From: Paenibacillus sp. Root444D2
GTDB taxonomy: Bacteria; Bacillota; Bacilli; Paenibacillales; NBRC-103111
Direction of reading: 5' to 3'
NCBI RefSeq assembly: GCF_001426375.1
Contig: NZ_LMEO01000051.1
Coordinates: forward strand, 62,241 to 126,240
Length of the DNA: 64,000 nt
Positions 1-8,568 of the stretch are shown one piece after another. The notes under the pieces were generated by a model that saw nothing but the letters and a program-made list of their open reading frames with translations, made no database searches and was not told where the DNA came from. Within the stretch, counting starts at the first letter, position 1. Each line of letters opens with the position of its first letter. A program made the translations under genes and the position numbers.

Positions 1-1
1 T

Positions 2-1390
2 GGGGCAGGTAAAACAACCTTAATGCGCATCCTTTACGGAATGGAACAGCCAACGTCGGGAACGATTATTTTACGAGGAAGAAAAATTCAGTTCGTGAAT
101 CCTACGGATGCTATTCGTCATGGCATCGGTATGGTGCATCAGCATTTCATGCTGTTTCCTTCATTTACGGTGGCTGAAAATATTGTCATCGGCAATGAAC
201 CGCAAGTCGGCATGAAGTTCGACCGAAAGAAAGCTGCCCTGCAAGTGAAGGCATTGTGTGACATGTACCGACTACCCATTGATCCACTCAGGAAAGTGGC
301 TGACCTTCCGCTAGGATTACAACAGCGTGTTGAGATTTTGAAGGTGCTCTATCAAGGTGCGGATATCATTATTTTGGATGAGCCTACTGGTGTTTTGACT
401 CCGCTGGAAGCGAAGGAACTGCTTGTCATTATGAAGAGCTTAGCGAGCCAGGGTAAAAGCTTCATTGTTATCACACACAAATTACATGAGGTCATGGAAG
501 TTGCGGACCGAGTTACGGTGCTTCGAGACGGTAAAATCAGAGGGACAGTAGATACATCGGCAACTAACGCTGAAGAACTTTCTAGATTAATGGTAGGAAG
601 AGAACTGGTGCAAACGAGCAAAAGTGCCGCAAGACTTGGTGAAACGGTTCTCGAAGTGAAAGAGATTACCATACAAGGCAAGAAAGGTAAGCCCGTACTG
701 AGCCGTGTCAGTTTTGAGGTGAAGGCTGGCGAGATCTTAGGTGTCGCCGGTATTTCCGGTAACGGACAGTCTGAGCTAATCCAAAGCATTACAGGACTCC
801 AATCGATTGATCAGGGTCACATTCGTCTGATGGGCAAGGATATTACAGGCTGTTTGGTTCGTGAGATCAGAGAAAGCGGGCTTTCGCATATTCCTGAGGA
901 TCGTTACCAATGGGGGGCTGCCAAGGAAGGCAACGTACTTGAAAACGGTACTATGGGGCATCACAGAACGCATCGGCGTAACGGATTATTGCAAGGCAAG
1001 TCACTGCGAAATATGGTTGACGGATTCATTCAGCAATTTCAGATTAAAACAGGTTCCCAGGATACGAAAGTCAAATTTCTATCTGGAGGCAATCTTCAAA
1101 AACTGATTGTGGCCAGGGAAATTGCCCAAAAACAACCGTTCCTTATCGCTGCCGAACCCACGCGTGGCGTTGATGTTGGAGCGATGGAAGTGATCCACGA
1201 TGAGCTGTTGAAAAAACGAGATGAGCAGGGTGCAATTCTATTGGTATCTTCGGAATTGACGGAGATTCTTAAGCTTTCTGATCGCATTATCGTGATGTAT
1301 GAAGGGCGAATTGCGGGAGAGCTGTCAGCACAGCACGCGACTGAGGAGCAAATCAGCCTGTTGATGGCAGGAGGTAATTCCCATGCTTAA
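2..1390 (+). CDS. Nucleoside/simple-sugar ABC transporter ATPase, BMP-type, 5' partial
   Basis: This is the cytoplasmic ATPase of a BMP-family nucleoside importer, similar in layout to B. subtilis NupO/YufO. The window begins inside the first Walker A (GAGKTT), so roughly the first 40 residues are missing. It carries two nucleotide-binding domains in tandem. The first has a degenerate signature (LPLGLQQRVE) and Walker B ILDEPT. The second has a lysine-less P-loop (GISGNGQSE) but a good signature (LSGGNLQK), which is usual for RbsA/NupO-type fused ATPases. The stop codon overlaps the start of the next gene by 8 bases, so the three transporter genes are co-translated. The substrate-binding lipoprotein is probably just upstream, outside the window. 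Nucleoside rather than sugar is inferred from the phosphorylase at the end of the operon. Confidence 0.92.
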   Translation, partial: GAGKTTLMRILYGMEQPTSGTIILRGRKIQFVNPTDAIRHGIGMVHQHFMLFPSFTVAENIVIGNEPQVGMKFDRKKAALQVKALCDMYRLPIDPLRKVADLPLGLQQRVEILKVLYQGADIIILDEPTGVLTPLEAKELLVIMKSLASQGKSFIVITHKLHEVMEVADRVTVLRDGKIRGTVDTSATNAEELSRLMVGRELVQTSKSAARLGETVLEVKEITIQGKKGKPVLSRVSFEVKAGEILGVAGISGNGQSELIQSITGLQSIDQGHIRLMGKDITGCLVREIRESGLSHIPEDRYQWGAAKEGNVLENGTMGHHRTHRRNGLLQGKSLRNMVDGFIQQFQIKTGSQDTKVKFLSGGNLQKLIVAREIAQKQPFLIAAEPTRGVDVGAMEVIHDELLKKRDEQGAILLVSSELTEILKLSDRIIVMYEGRIAGELSAQHATEEQISLLMAGGNSHA

Positions 1391-2450
1391 TTGGAAAGGA
1401 AACATTGGCGCGCTGCTGCAGCCGCTTATTGCGGTATGTATCGGTTTGTTGGGCGGGGCCATCGCCATCGTTTTGATTGGAGGCTCCATTTCGGACACAT
1501 ACGCACAAATGTGGAAAGGCGCTTTCGGCAATTTTTACTTTTTTACAAATACGTTGACGCGAGCGACACCGCTTATTTTAGTTGGATTAGGCGTTTCAAT
1601 AGCCTTCCGCGCCGGATTTTTCAACATGGGTTCTGAAGGTCAAATGATCCTTGGTGCTTTAACAAGCGCGATGATTGCGCTCTATTTTCCTGGACCTCCA
1701 TTATTTAAATTATTTGCCGCGCTGCTAGGCGGTATTGCAGTCGGCGGTATATGGTCAGCCTTAGCTGGCTGGCTTGATGCGCGATTTAAAATGAATTTGA
1801 TTGTCACCACACTCTTGCTCAATTATATTGCAGCTTTGTTTGCAGGCTATTTGGTTGCTTATCCGCTCAAGGATAAAACGGGATCTGCTGCACTAGCGCA
1901 AACGATGATGGTGGATAAAAGCGTATGGCTGCCCAAGCTTTTCCAAGGGATGAGCATGCATGCGGGCTTCATCATAGCCATTGTTTTTGCGGTTCTCTTA
2001 TTTTTGTTTATTAAATATAGTGCTGCCGGTTACGAAATCCGTATGCTTGGTTACAATCCGTTGTTTGCCGCTTATGGGGGCGTTAACCGTGGTAAATTAA
2101 TGCTCACGAGCATGTTCGCGAGTGGTGGTTTTGCTGGTCTTGCAGGCGCAGTCGAAGTGCTTGGCATGCAGTACCGCTATACGGACGGCATGATAACAAA
2201 TCCGGGTTTCGCTTGGTCTGGCATTATGGCTACGCTGCTTTCGGGCGCACATCCGCTCGGTACGACTGTTGCCGCAGTTCTTCTGGCTGCACTCCAGACA
2301 GGCGGTATGGGTGTTGAACGTAACACGAGCATCCCACTCGAAATATCAAGTGTCATTCAGTCTCTCTTGATCTTGTTCGTCACGGCTAAGTTCAGTTATA
2401 CCCTATGGAAACGCAGGAAAGGAGGAGGAAGCGGTGCAGCATCTTCTTGA
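1383..2450 (+). CDS. ABC transporter permease, nucleoside type (NupP/YufP-like)
   Basis: A 355-residue membrane protein with about nine hydrophobic segments, of the branched-chain/simple-sugar permease fold (BPD_transp_2). Motifs typical of this permease family are visible: FNMGSEGQMILGA in the first third and GAVEVLGMQYRY in the last third. It should form a heterodimeric channel with the next gene product and be energised by the preceding ATPase. The ATG at 1383 lies inside the ATPase 3' end and is preceded by a clear AGGAGG. Length matches NupP-type subunits. The substrate is inferred from operon context. Confidence 0.92.
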   Translation: MLNWKGNIGALLQPLIAVCIGLLGGAIAIVLIGGSISDTYAQMWKGAFGNFYFFTNTLTRATPLILVGLGVSIAFRAGFFNMGSEGQMILGALTSAMIALYFPGPPLFKLFAALLGGIAVGGIWSALAGWLDARFKMNLIVTTLLLNYIAALFAGYLVAYPLKDKTGSAALAQTMMVDKSVWLPKLFQGMSMHAGFIIAIVFAVLLFLFIKYSAAGYEIRMLGYNPLFAAYGGVNRGKLMLTSMFASGGFAGLAGAVEVLGMQYRYTDGMITNPGFAWSGIMATLLSGAHPLGTTVAAVLLAALQTGGMGVERNTSIPLEISSVIQSLLILFVTAKFSYTLWKRRKGGGSGAASS

Positions 2451-3357
2451 TGTTTCGTTATTTAATTCCATGATTCGGATGGTTGCTCCGATTCTCCTCG
2501 CTGCGCTCGGCGGTGCGATATGCTCAAGAGTGGGGTTGTTCAATGTTGGTTTGGAAGGCTTCGTGCTAGTAGGTGCGTTCTCTGCTATTGTAGGCAATCA
2601 TTATTCCGGGAATGTGTACCTAGCAGTCTTGATTGCGATTGCGGTGACTATTGTTTTTTCACTCGCATTTGCGTATATTAGCATCCATTTGCAAGCGAAC
2701 GTGATCGTCGTCGGTATTTCATTTAATTTTCTGGCGCTCGGCTTAACAGCGTTCTGCCTAAAAGCCATTTTCCATGTGAAAGGCGCCTTTTACGATAAAA
2801 ATATGGTTGGGCTTCCGAAATGGAATATTCCCATTGTTCAAGACATACCTGTGATTGGCGGTATTATTTCGGGCCATTCCCCTCTTATTTACTTGGCCTT
2901 TGCACTTGTCTTTGGCTTGCAGTACTTTTTGTTTAAATCAGTCCTTGGTTTCCGCTTGCTGGCCGTTGGTGAGAACCCGGTTGCAGCGAAAAGTATAGGC
3001 ATTAAAGTAGGCCGAATGCAGTATCTGGCCGTTTTAATTTGCGGCTTGCTTTGCGGATTGGCAGGGGCTCAGCTGTCACTCGGTCAAGTCACGATGTTTA
3101 CCGAAGGCATGACGGCGGGCAGAGGCTTTATCGCACTGGTCGCAACGATGTTAGGACAAGCGAATCCGCTTGGCGTCATGGCATCGAGCCTCCTATTTGG
3201 ACTGATGGATGCATTCAGTATCAGGCTGCAGGGCTTCTCGCTGCCGACTCATTTCACACAAATGCTTCCTTATATTGTGACGCTGCTGGCGATGCTCTTT
3301 TTTAGAAAGAGCAGTTATATGGCAGATGCTCAGAAAGCTAACGGAAGCTCGCGCTAG
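2434..3357 (+). CDS. ABC transporter permease, nucleoside type (NupQ/YufQ-like)
   Basis: A 307-residue integral membrane protein, the second permease of the nucleoside importer. It begins with GTG at 2434, 17 bases inside the preceding gene, behind an AAAGGAGGAGG ribosome binding site. The N-terminal GLFNVGLEGFVLVGA matches the conserved permease signature seen in the partner (FNMGSEG), and a long second motif GAQLSLGQVTMFTEGMTAG follows near residue 210. The pairing of a longer and a shorter permease after a double-domain ATPase is the standard YufO-P-Q arrangement. Confidence 0.92.
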   Translation: MQHLLDVSLFNSMIRMVAPILLAALGGAICSRVGLFNVGLEGFVLVGAFSAIVGNHYSGNVYLAVLIAIAVTIVFSLAFAYISIHLQANVIVVGISFNFLALGLTAFCLKAIFHVKGAFYDKNMVGLPKWNIPIVQDIPVIGGIISGHSPLIYLAFALVFGLQYFLFKSVLGFRLLAVGENPVAAKSIGIKVGRMQYLAVLICGLLCGLAGAQLSLGQVTMFTEGMTAGRGFIALVATMLGQANPLGVMASSLLFGLMDAFSIRLQGFSLPTHFTQMLPYIVTLLAMLFFRKSSYMADAQKANGSSR

Positions 3358-3382
3358 GTTGCAAAAAGGAGATAATGAACAG

Positions 3383-4060
3383 ATGGCTAAAGCTAAAGAC
3401 ACCAAAGCTGATCGAATCAGAAAGATGAAGGTCGCCTCCTTAGGTGCGGTAATGTCAGACCGAGTCCCGCCTGGGCAGGTTCTGACAGACCGGTTTCCTA
3501 TTTTGCATGAAGGAGAAGTACCGGAATACAACATGGCGGAATGGACATTGCGAGTGTTTGGCGAGGTCGAAGAGGACAAAGTTGTTACGTATGAACAATT
3601 GCTCACGATGCCACAAACGCAAGTCCTCTGCGATATTCACTGCGTAACCCGTTGGTCTAAGCTTGACACGGCCTGGGAAGGGATTCTATTTCGCGATTTT
3701 CTTCGCCTGCTGGAAATCAAGCCGCAAGGCAAGTTCGTCATGCTGCATGCCGACAACGATTATGAAACGAACGTCCCGCTCGAAGATCTGATGGGCGATC
3801 ACGTTTTGTTGGCTTTGAAATATGATGGAAAGCCGCTGACTCCTAAACATGGTTGGCCTCTACGGCTGATTGTACCTCACCTTTATTTTTGGAAAAGTCC
3901 TAAATGGATCCGAGGCGTCGAATTTATGACGGCTGACCGCGAAGGCTTCTGGGAGCAAAACGGCTTCCATAATGTGGCCGATCCATTCCAAGAGCAGCGC
4001 TTCTCGGGGGAAGCGATTCCGATTCCAGAAGATGAATGGGAAAAGAAGGAGTTTGATTGA
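3383..4060 (+). CDS. Molybdopterin-dependent oxidoreductase, sulfite-oxidase fold
   Basis: A 225-residue single-domain molybdopterin protein of the sulfite-oxidase superfamily (YuiH/YedY-like catalytic domain). The presumed molybdenum-ligating cysteine is C87 in DIHCVTRWS, followed by the pterin-contacting stretch around HADNDYETN and the conserved KHGWPLRLIVPHLYFWKS. There is no dimerisation domain and no Tat signal, so it is probably cytoplasmic. The ATG at 3383 is chosen because AAAAAGGAGATAA sits 7-12 bases upstream; an in-frame upstream start at 3326 would overlap the permease and has no site. It lies between a nucleoside importer and a nucleoside phosphorylase, an odd neighbourhood. Reaction and substrate unknown. 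Confidence 0.85.
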   Translation: MAKAKDTKADRIRKMKVASLGAVMSDRVPPGQVLTDRFPILHEGEVPEYNMAEWTLRVFGEVEEDKVVTYEQLLTMPQTQVLCDIHCVTRWSKLDTAWEGILFRDFLRLLEIKPQGKFVMLHADNDYETNVPLEDLMGDHVLLALKYDGKPLTPKHGWPLRLIVPHLYFWKSPKWIRGVEFMTADREGFWEQNGFHNVADPFQEQRFSGEAIPIPEDEWEKKEFD

Positions 4061-4061
4061 C

Positions 4062-4790
4062 ATGCTATTACCAATTTTACAGGTTCATTCAGAGGATTTA
4101 TCACCGTATGCAATCGTATGCGGTGATCCTTTACGTGCGGAAGTCATAGCCAGCAAGCTTGATCATAGCAAAGAACTCGCCTTCAGCCGTGAATATCGCA
4201 CGTTTGTTGGTGAATCACAAGAAGTTCCGATTACAGTTGTAAGTCATGGCGTCGGATCGCCAGGTGCAGCGGTTTGCTTCGAGGAACTGATCAAGGGCGG
4301 CGTAAAGACACTGATTCGCGTTGGCACAGCAGGCTCCTATTCGGCTGATGTGCCGCCAGGCAGCTTAGTCGTCAGTACGGCAGCTGTGAGGGAAGAGGGC
4401 TTAACCCGCCAACTCGTTCCGCATGGCTTCCCTGCAGTTGCTGACTTAGATGTCGTGCAAGCGTTGTACGAAGCCGCATCAGAGACCGATGGCCTTGTGC
4501 GCAAAGGGATTACTGTGACCCTGGATGCCTTCTTCCAAGGTGTCGAGGAATTTCCACACCGCAAGTATAAGCAAGCCGGTGCTCTTGCCGTTGAGATGGA
4601 AATCGCAGCGCTCTATGTCATTGCTTCATTGCGCGGTGTTCGTGCGGGTGCGATTGTTGCGCTGGACGGTTATGCCGATGCTGATTTGAGAGAAGTTTAC
4701 AACCCTCATACCGATGTTGTCGCACAAGCGGTTGAACGTGAAATTCTGACGGCGATTCATGCCGTTATTAAACTGCACGCTAAGGCGTAG
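4062..4790 (+). CDS. Nucleoside phosphorylase, uridine-phosphorylase family
   Basis: A 242-residue PNP/UDP family-1 phosphorylase. Visible landmarks are the phosphate-binding loop CGDPLRAE near residue 20, SHGVGSPGAA, the family motif RVGTAGSY and the ribose/base-contacting EMEIAALYVIA. The sequence is closer to uridine phosphorylase than to purine enzymes, but base specificity cannot be fixed by eye. ATG 4062 follows the previous stop directly, with AAAAGAAGGAG upstream. Inferred role: intracellular phosphorolysis of nucleosides imported by the ABC system encoded just upstream, releasing base and (deoxy)ribose-1-phosphate for salvage. Confidence 0.88.
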   Translation: MLLPILQVHSEDLSPYAIVCGDPLRAEVIASKLDHSKELAFSREYRTFVGESQEVPITVVSHGVGSPGAAVCFEELIKGGVKTLIRVGTAGSYSADVPPGSLVVSTAAVREEGLTRQLVPHGFPAVADLDVVQALYEAASETDGLVRKGITVTLDAFFQGVEEFPHRKYKQAGALAVEMEIAALYVIASLRGVRAGAIVALDGYADADLREVYNPHTDVVAQAVEREILTAIHAVIKLHAKA

Positions 4791-4928
4791 AGACAATGGG
4801 ATGACCGATGGCGCAGTTGTTGCTTTAGAAGAGGCTGCCCTCAAAAGGCGTTTTTGGAAGTTATGCTCTTTGCCCGTTACTATAATGTGCTATGGTTTGC
4901 TTTGCTTCGGTAATCAGAAGTTATCGAG

Positions 4929-5108
4929 GGAACGTAGAGGCGTTATTTGGTTGAAAAACACCCGAAATGATGAGGGAAAGGAACGAGGAGGCGTTATTTC
5001 ACGGGTTTTTGTCTCCGAATCGCTCTTTTTAATCAAATAGCGCACATACGTTCCTCTTAGTCGATTTTATGCGAAGAATTCCCAAAATAGCGGCTCTACG
5101 TTCCGCTA
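4929..5108. repeat. Four-copy intergenic repeat cluster (AAATAGCG...ACGTTCCGCTA family)
   Basis: Two minus-oriented copies (GGAACG...GCGTTATTT at 4929-4948 and 4980-4999, step 51) face two plus-oriented copies (AAATAGCG...ACGTTCC at 5035-5059 and 5085-5108, step 50). Together they form a large inverted arrangement downstream of the phosphorylase. The same unit recurs as a 51-bp-spaced pair at 43904-43980. The stretch 4791-5150 shows no credible gene; one 93-codon frame crossing the repeats lacks a ribosome binding site. Confidence 0.7.
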
Positions 5109-5150
5109 ACTAGAGTTCGGGGTGACTTTCTATTGCAGTTGTAACAAAAC

Positions 5151-5192
5151 AAAAAAATGAGAAGGCAAGAATCTTGCCAACTCATTTTTTTT
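5151..5192. terminator. Bidirectional intrinsic terminator
   Basis: Outer arms AAAAAAATGAG (5151-5161) and CTCATTTTTTT (5181-5191) enclose an inner GGCAAG/CTTGCC stem with an AAT loop. The A-tract and T-tract allow termination in both directions. It would end transcripts of the phosphorylase operon on the plus strand and of the small gene at 5256-5474 on the minus strand. Confidence 0.85.
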
Positions 5193-5255
5193 GTTTTCTG
5201 TACCCAAAGTAATCTACTTGGGTTAGAGCTTTATGCGTATGTAACGATTATGTAA

Positions 5256-5474
5256 TTAAAAAATTGGGATTCTTGCTTTATTCCCATCTTTGGCATATAA
5301 AATGGCTTCTGAACTAAATAAATCAACGTGTTCTAACGGTTGAGCAAGGTTCATCGTTGTAAATTTGTTATAACGAAGAGCGTTGATCAGAGAGGGAATT
5401 AATTTGTGGTCCGTTCCAACGAAATTGACAGAAATCGGCGTTTTGTTAAATAAAATATTCATTCTCAACTTCAA
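5256..5474 (-). CDS. Small hypothetical protein, 72 residues
   Basis: I do not recognise this protein. It reads in from a TTG at 5474 placed five bases after AGGAG (TATAGGAGATGAG); an internal ATG four codons later is too far from that site. No signal peptide, membrane segment or cysteine cluster is seen. It ends about 65 bases before the bidirectional terminator at 5151-5192. A ribosome binding site plus a matching terminator is the main argument that this is a real single-gene transcript, not chance. Function unknown. Confidence 0.5.
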   Translation of the reverse strand: MKLRMNILFNKTPISVNFVGTDHKLIPSLINALRYNKFTTMNLAQPLEHVDLFSSEAILYAKDGNKARIPIF

Positions 5475-5613
5475 CTCATCTCCTATAAAAAAATAAATAA
5501 TAATATTAACTGAGTATTAAGAATATCATCTATGAAATAATAAGTCCGTCGATTACCGTTGTCGGAATAACACTAGTTCTGTCGAGGCTCAGGGAAATAA
5601 AACACGTGCAAAT

Positions 5614-5649
5614 AGAGGCCGCTTGAACCAATACGTTCAAGTGGCCTCT
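5614..5649 (-). terminator. Hairpin terminator after spoVR
   Basis: A 15-bp stem (5614-5628 with 5635-5649, one G-T pair, six-base loop) begins six bases beyond the spoVR stop. On the minus strand it is followed by a T-rich stretch (ATTTG...TTTTATTT), weaker than an ideal T-run. It fits the end of the yhbH-spoVR transcript. Confidence 0.75.
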
Positions 5650-5654
5650 TCGTT

Positions 5655-7085
5655 TTAGAGAAAACGACGATGATGCTTCTTCCCGTCATAGGTGAACAAA
5701 ACCGGCTTATCTTCGACGATGGTATGCATATGAATAGATTTGCCCCAGAGCTTGTAAATGTAGGGGAGCGTTCGCTCGACATACTTGAGATCAAGTTCGA
5801 CCCCTTCGAATGCGTGCTTCAAATACAATTCGCCGCTGCGCTGGTAATCGCCATCTTCCACAACAATGTAGGGGAAGCCGCCATTTACACGTGAGTAAAT
5901 GAGCTGATCCCGGGTGTTTTCCCACGTTTTATCGGTAATCTTCCACTCAGGACCTTTCTTTTCAAATACATATAAATCGAGTTCTTCCACGAGAGGTTTA
6001 TTCAAATAATTCCGGATAAACGAGGTATCCGATTCGTATTCGCGGACTTCGAATATTTTGGCACGACCATTCCCGGGTTTGCGTCCATGCCTTCTTATTT
6101 CTTCCTCCGTCGGATTGTCCCAGTGCTTCTCGATATCTTCATAAATTTTGAGCCCGAGATAATAAGGATTTAAGGTATGACGGGACGGAACCACGACAGA
6201 GGAGTTGAGCTTGGAGTACTCAATCGTCTCCTCTTCAGTCAAATCCAGCTCGCGCAGTATGTGTTGGTGCCAGTACGAAGCCCAGCCTTCGTTCATGATT
6301 TTCGTTTCAAGCTGCGGCCAGAAATAGAGCATTTCATCGCGGAGCATCGTCAGAATATCCCGCTGCCATTCTTCCATATAGGGGGCATTCTCCTCGATGA
6401 AGAGCAAAATATCTTTTTCGGGTTGAGGTGGAAAGCGTTTGTTTTCGTCTTTTTCAGGTGCAGGGGGTCTATTCTTTACATCTAGATCCCATATATCCTC
6501 GTATCCATAGGTTGCTACGGAACGTGCGGCTGGTGTGGAGGCTTTGTGGGATTCCTGACGCTTACGCGTCTGTCGATAGGATAGGGTCAGAACAGGATCA
6601 ATGTGCTCCTGAATAGCTAGCACGGCGTCAATGAATTGCTCGACTTCGTCAATGCCGTGTTCGATTTCATATTGCCGAATTCTTTCGGCGGTAGCGGACA
6701 TACTCTCTACCATATTGCGGTTCGTGTTTGCGAAACGGGCGTTATTTTTGAAAAAATCACAATGGGCAAGAACGTGTGCGACGATCAGTTTATTCTGAAT
6801 GAGCGAATTCCCATCTAACAAGAAGGCATAGCAGGGGTCAGAATTGATGACTAATTCGTAAATTTTACTTAAACCAAAATCATACTGTGTTTTCATACGG
6901 TGAAAATTTTTACCGAAACTCCAGTGACTGTAACGCGTCGGCATTCCATAGGCACCGAAGGTATATATAATTTCGGCGGGACAGATTTCATACCTCATCG
7001 GGAAGAAATCAAGTCCAAAGCCTTTAGCAATTTCCGTTATTTCATCAATGGCGTATTCGAGCTTTTGGATTTCGGTTTTACTCAC
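5655..7085 (-). CDS. spoVR: SpoVR family protein
   Basis: A 476-residue SpoVR-family protein; in Bacillus it is needed for normal spore cortex formation. Landmarks are [13 protein letters not shown] near the N-terminus, the central [14 protein letters not shown], and [14 protein letters not shown]. The biochemical activity of the family is not established. Translation starts at GTG 7085, overlapping the yhbH stop codon (GTGA), so the two are coupled. In many bacteria the kinase gene prkA accompanies yhbH and spoVR; here the next gene upstream of yhbH is divergent and unrelated, so prkA, if present, lies elsewhere. Probably transcribed in the mother cell during sporulation, but I could not assign a sigma-E promoter. 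Confidence 0.95.
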   Translation of the reverse strand: MSKTEIQKLEYAIDEITEIAKGFGLDFFPMRYEICPAEIIYTFGAYGMPTRYSHWSFGKNFHRMKTQYDFGLSKIYELVINSDPCYAFLLDGNSLIQNKLIVAHVLAHCDFFKNNARFANTNRNMVESMSATAERIRQYEIEHGIDEVEQFIDAVLAIQEHIDPVLTLSYRQTRKRQESHKASTPAARSVATYGYEDIWDLDVKNRPPAPEKDENKRFPPQPEKDILLFIEENAPYMEEWQRDILTMLRDEMLYFWPQLETKIMNEGWASYWHQHILRELDLTEEETIEYSKLNSSVVVPSRHTLNPYYLGLKIYEDIEKHWDNPTEEEIRRHGRKPGNGRAKIFEVREYESDTSFIRNYLNKPLVEELDLYVFEKKGPEWKITDKTWENTRDQLIYSRVNGGFPYIVVEDGDYQRSGELYLKHAFEGVELDLKYVERTLPYIYKLWGKSIHMHTIVEDKPVLFTYDGKKHHRRFL

Positions 7086-8239
7086 TGAACAGCCACCCCT
7101 TCCTGCTTGGTAAAAAAGGTTTTCAGTGCTTTGTACACTTCACCTTTCTCACGAATGACATAATGAAGAAATTTAGGATCATGAATATGGCGGAAAGCGG
7201 ACATGAGTGTACTGCTGCGATTGTACTGGTTGACTTCTCCGTATCCGAACATGTTGGAGCGCTCCATTAACTGCGTAATAAGCTTCACACAGCGTTCGTT
7301 ATCTGACGTCAAATTATCTCCATCGGAGAAATGAAACGGATAAATATTAAATTGTGACGGTGGATACCGTTTGTCGATAATATCAATCGCTGCTTGGTAA
7401 GCCGAGGAGCAAATCGTACCTCCGCTTTCGCCTTTGGTGAAAAACTCTTCCTCCGTGACCTCTTTAGCTTCGGTATGGTGAGCAATAAATACAATCTCGA
7501 CATTCTCATACTTCGTGCGCAAGAAGCGCGTCATCCAGAAAAAGAAGCTGCGGGCTATATATTTCTCAAAGGAACCCATGGAACCGGAGGTATCCATCAT
7601 CGCAATAATCAGAGCATTCGAGTGAGGCTTCTCTATCTCTTCCCACGTTTTGAAGCGAAGGTCGTCTGGACTGATATGATGGATCCCAGGGGAGTTCGAT
7701 TTTGAATTACGGCGCATATTCTCCAATATTGTCCGTTTCTTATCGATGTTGGACATAATCCCTTTTTTGCGGATATCGTTAAAAATCACTTCCGTCGTGG
7801 TCATATTGCGCTTATCTTTTTTCTGCAAATTGGGCAGCTCCAGCTCAGAGAACAACATGGCTTGCAGTTCCTCCATGCTCACTTCCGCTTCATAGTAATC
7901 TTCGCCAGCTTGATCGCCAGCACCCTCACCTTTCCCAGGGCCTTGGGCTGGCTGCGGATCTGTGCCCAACACATCGCCGACCTGAGAGTCCCCGTCTCCC
8001 TGACCAACATGCTTTCCTTTACTAAAGTTATAGCGGAATCGGTATTCATCCAGACTCTTAATAGGCACTTTTACGACCTGTTTTCCATTGGACATGACGA
8101 TACTTTCGTCAGTAACCAGATCGGGAAGATTCTGTTTAATCGCATCTTTCACCTTCTCTTGGTGCCTGGTCTGATCCTGATATCCTTTGCGATGCAAGGA
8201 CCAATCCTCTTTGGAAACGATAAAAAGGGGTTCTGTCAT
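7082..8239 (-). CDS. yhbH: Sporulation protein YhbH (DUF444)
   Basis: A 385-residue DUF444 protein, the YhbH/YeaH family, typically co-expressed with SpoVR. The N-terminal half contains the [18 protein letters not shown] segment and a Gly/Gln/Asp-rich linker around residues 95-125. The C-terminal half is a von Willebrand-A-like domain with a MIDAS motif [10 protein letters not shown] and a second metal-loop segment GGTICSSA. The start ATG is preceded by a strong AAGGAGGTGTCCTC. It is first in the minus-strand yhbH-spoVR operon. Molecular function is unknown, probably a metal-dependent protein-interaction module. Confidence 0.95.
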   Translation of the reverse strand: MTEPLFIVSKEDWSLHRKGYQDQTRHQEKVKDAIKQNLPDLVTDESIVMSNGKQVVKVPIKSLDEYRFRYNFSKGKHVGQGDGDSQVGDVLGTDPQPAQGPGKGEGAGDQAGEDYYEAEVSMEELQAMLFSELELPNLQKKDKRNMTTTEVIFNDIRKKGIMSNIDKKRTILENMRRNSKSNSPGIHHISPDDLRFKTWEEIEKPHSNALIIAMMDTSGSMGSFEKYIARSFFFWMTRFLRTKYENVEIVFIAHHTEAKEVTEEEFFTKGESGGTICSSAYQAAIDIIDKRYPPSQFNIYPFHFSDGDNLTSDNERCVKLITQLMERSNMFGYGEVNQYNRSSTLMSAFRHIHDPKFLHYVIREKGEVYKALKTFFTKQEGVAVQ

Positions 8240-8568
8240 GAGGACACCTCCTTAGAGTTTTGCTTTAGCGAAATTTACGTCATAAGCTTTTGCTGAATTA
8301 TTATGGCAAGCATAATGCTGAACGGACTAAGGTGAAAAAAAGCTTGTTATTAAATATATTCAAATATGGGTGGGATATGTGATGCTTTATAAGTTTGCCA
8401 GACCGAAGAGTTGACAGGTAGAAGAGAATTTCCATTACATGTCGAATAGTCAGGTTATTTAGTTCATTTTCCTCATTTTCACATCAATAGAAGGTGATAT
8501 TGTCCTTATCTAGAATTATGTCTCAGAACATATCCGTTAAATGTCAATGTATGGAAGCGAGGTGAACC
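8240..8568. other. Divergent intergenic region, yhbH / sensor kinase
   Basis: This 329-bp spacer must hold the promoters of both divergent operons. A perfect -35 hexamer TTGACA lies at 8411-8416 on the plus strand, but only a poor -10 (TTACAT at 8435-8440) follows. GAAGCGAGGTGAAC at 8551 is the kinase ribosome binding site. I see no gene, repeat or riboswitch here. Confidence 0.4.

Noticed and set aside
4759-5040. 93-residue protein downstream of the phosphorylase
   Set aside because: The start is within the phosphorylase gene, no ribosome binding site is present, and the frame runs across the dispersed repeats.
8411-8440. Confident promoter for the sensor kinase operon
   Set aside because: TTGACA is perfect, but the -10 is poor and the distance to the gene is about 130 bases; left as a weak note in the intergenic entry.
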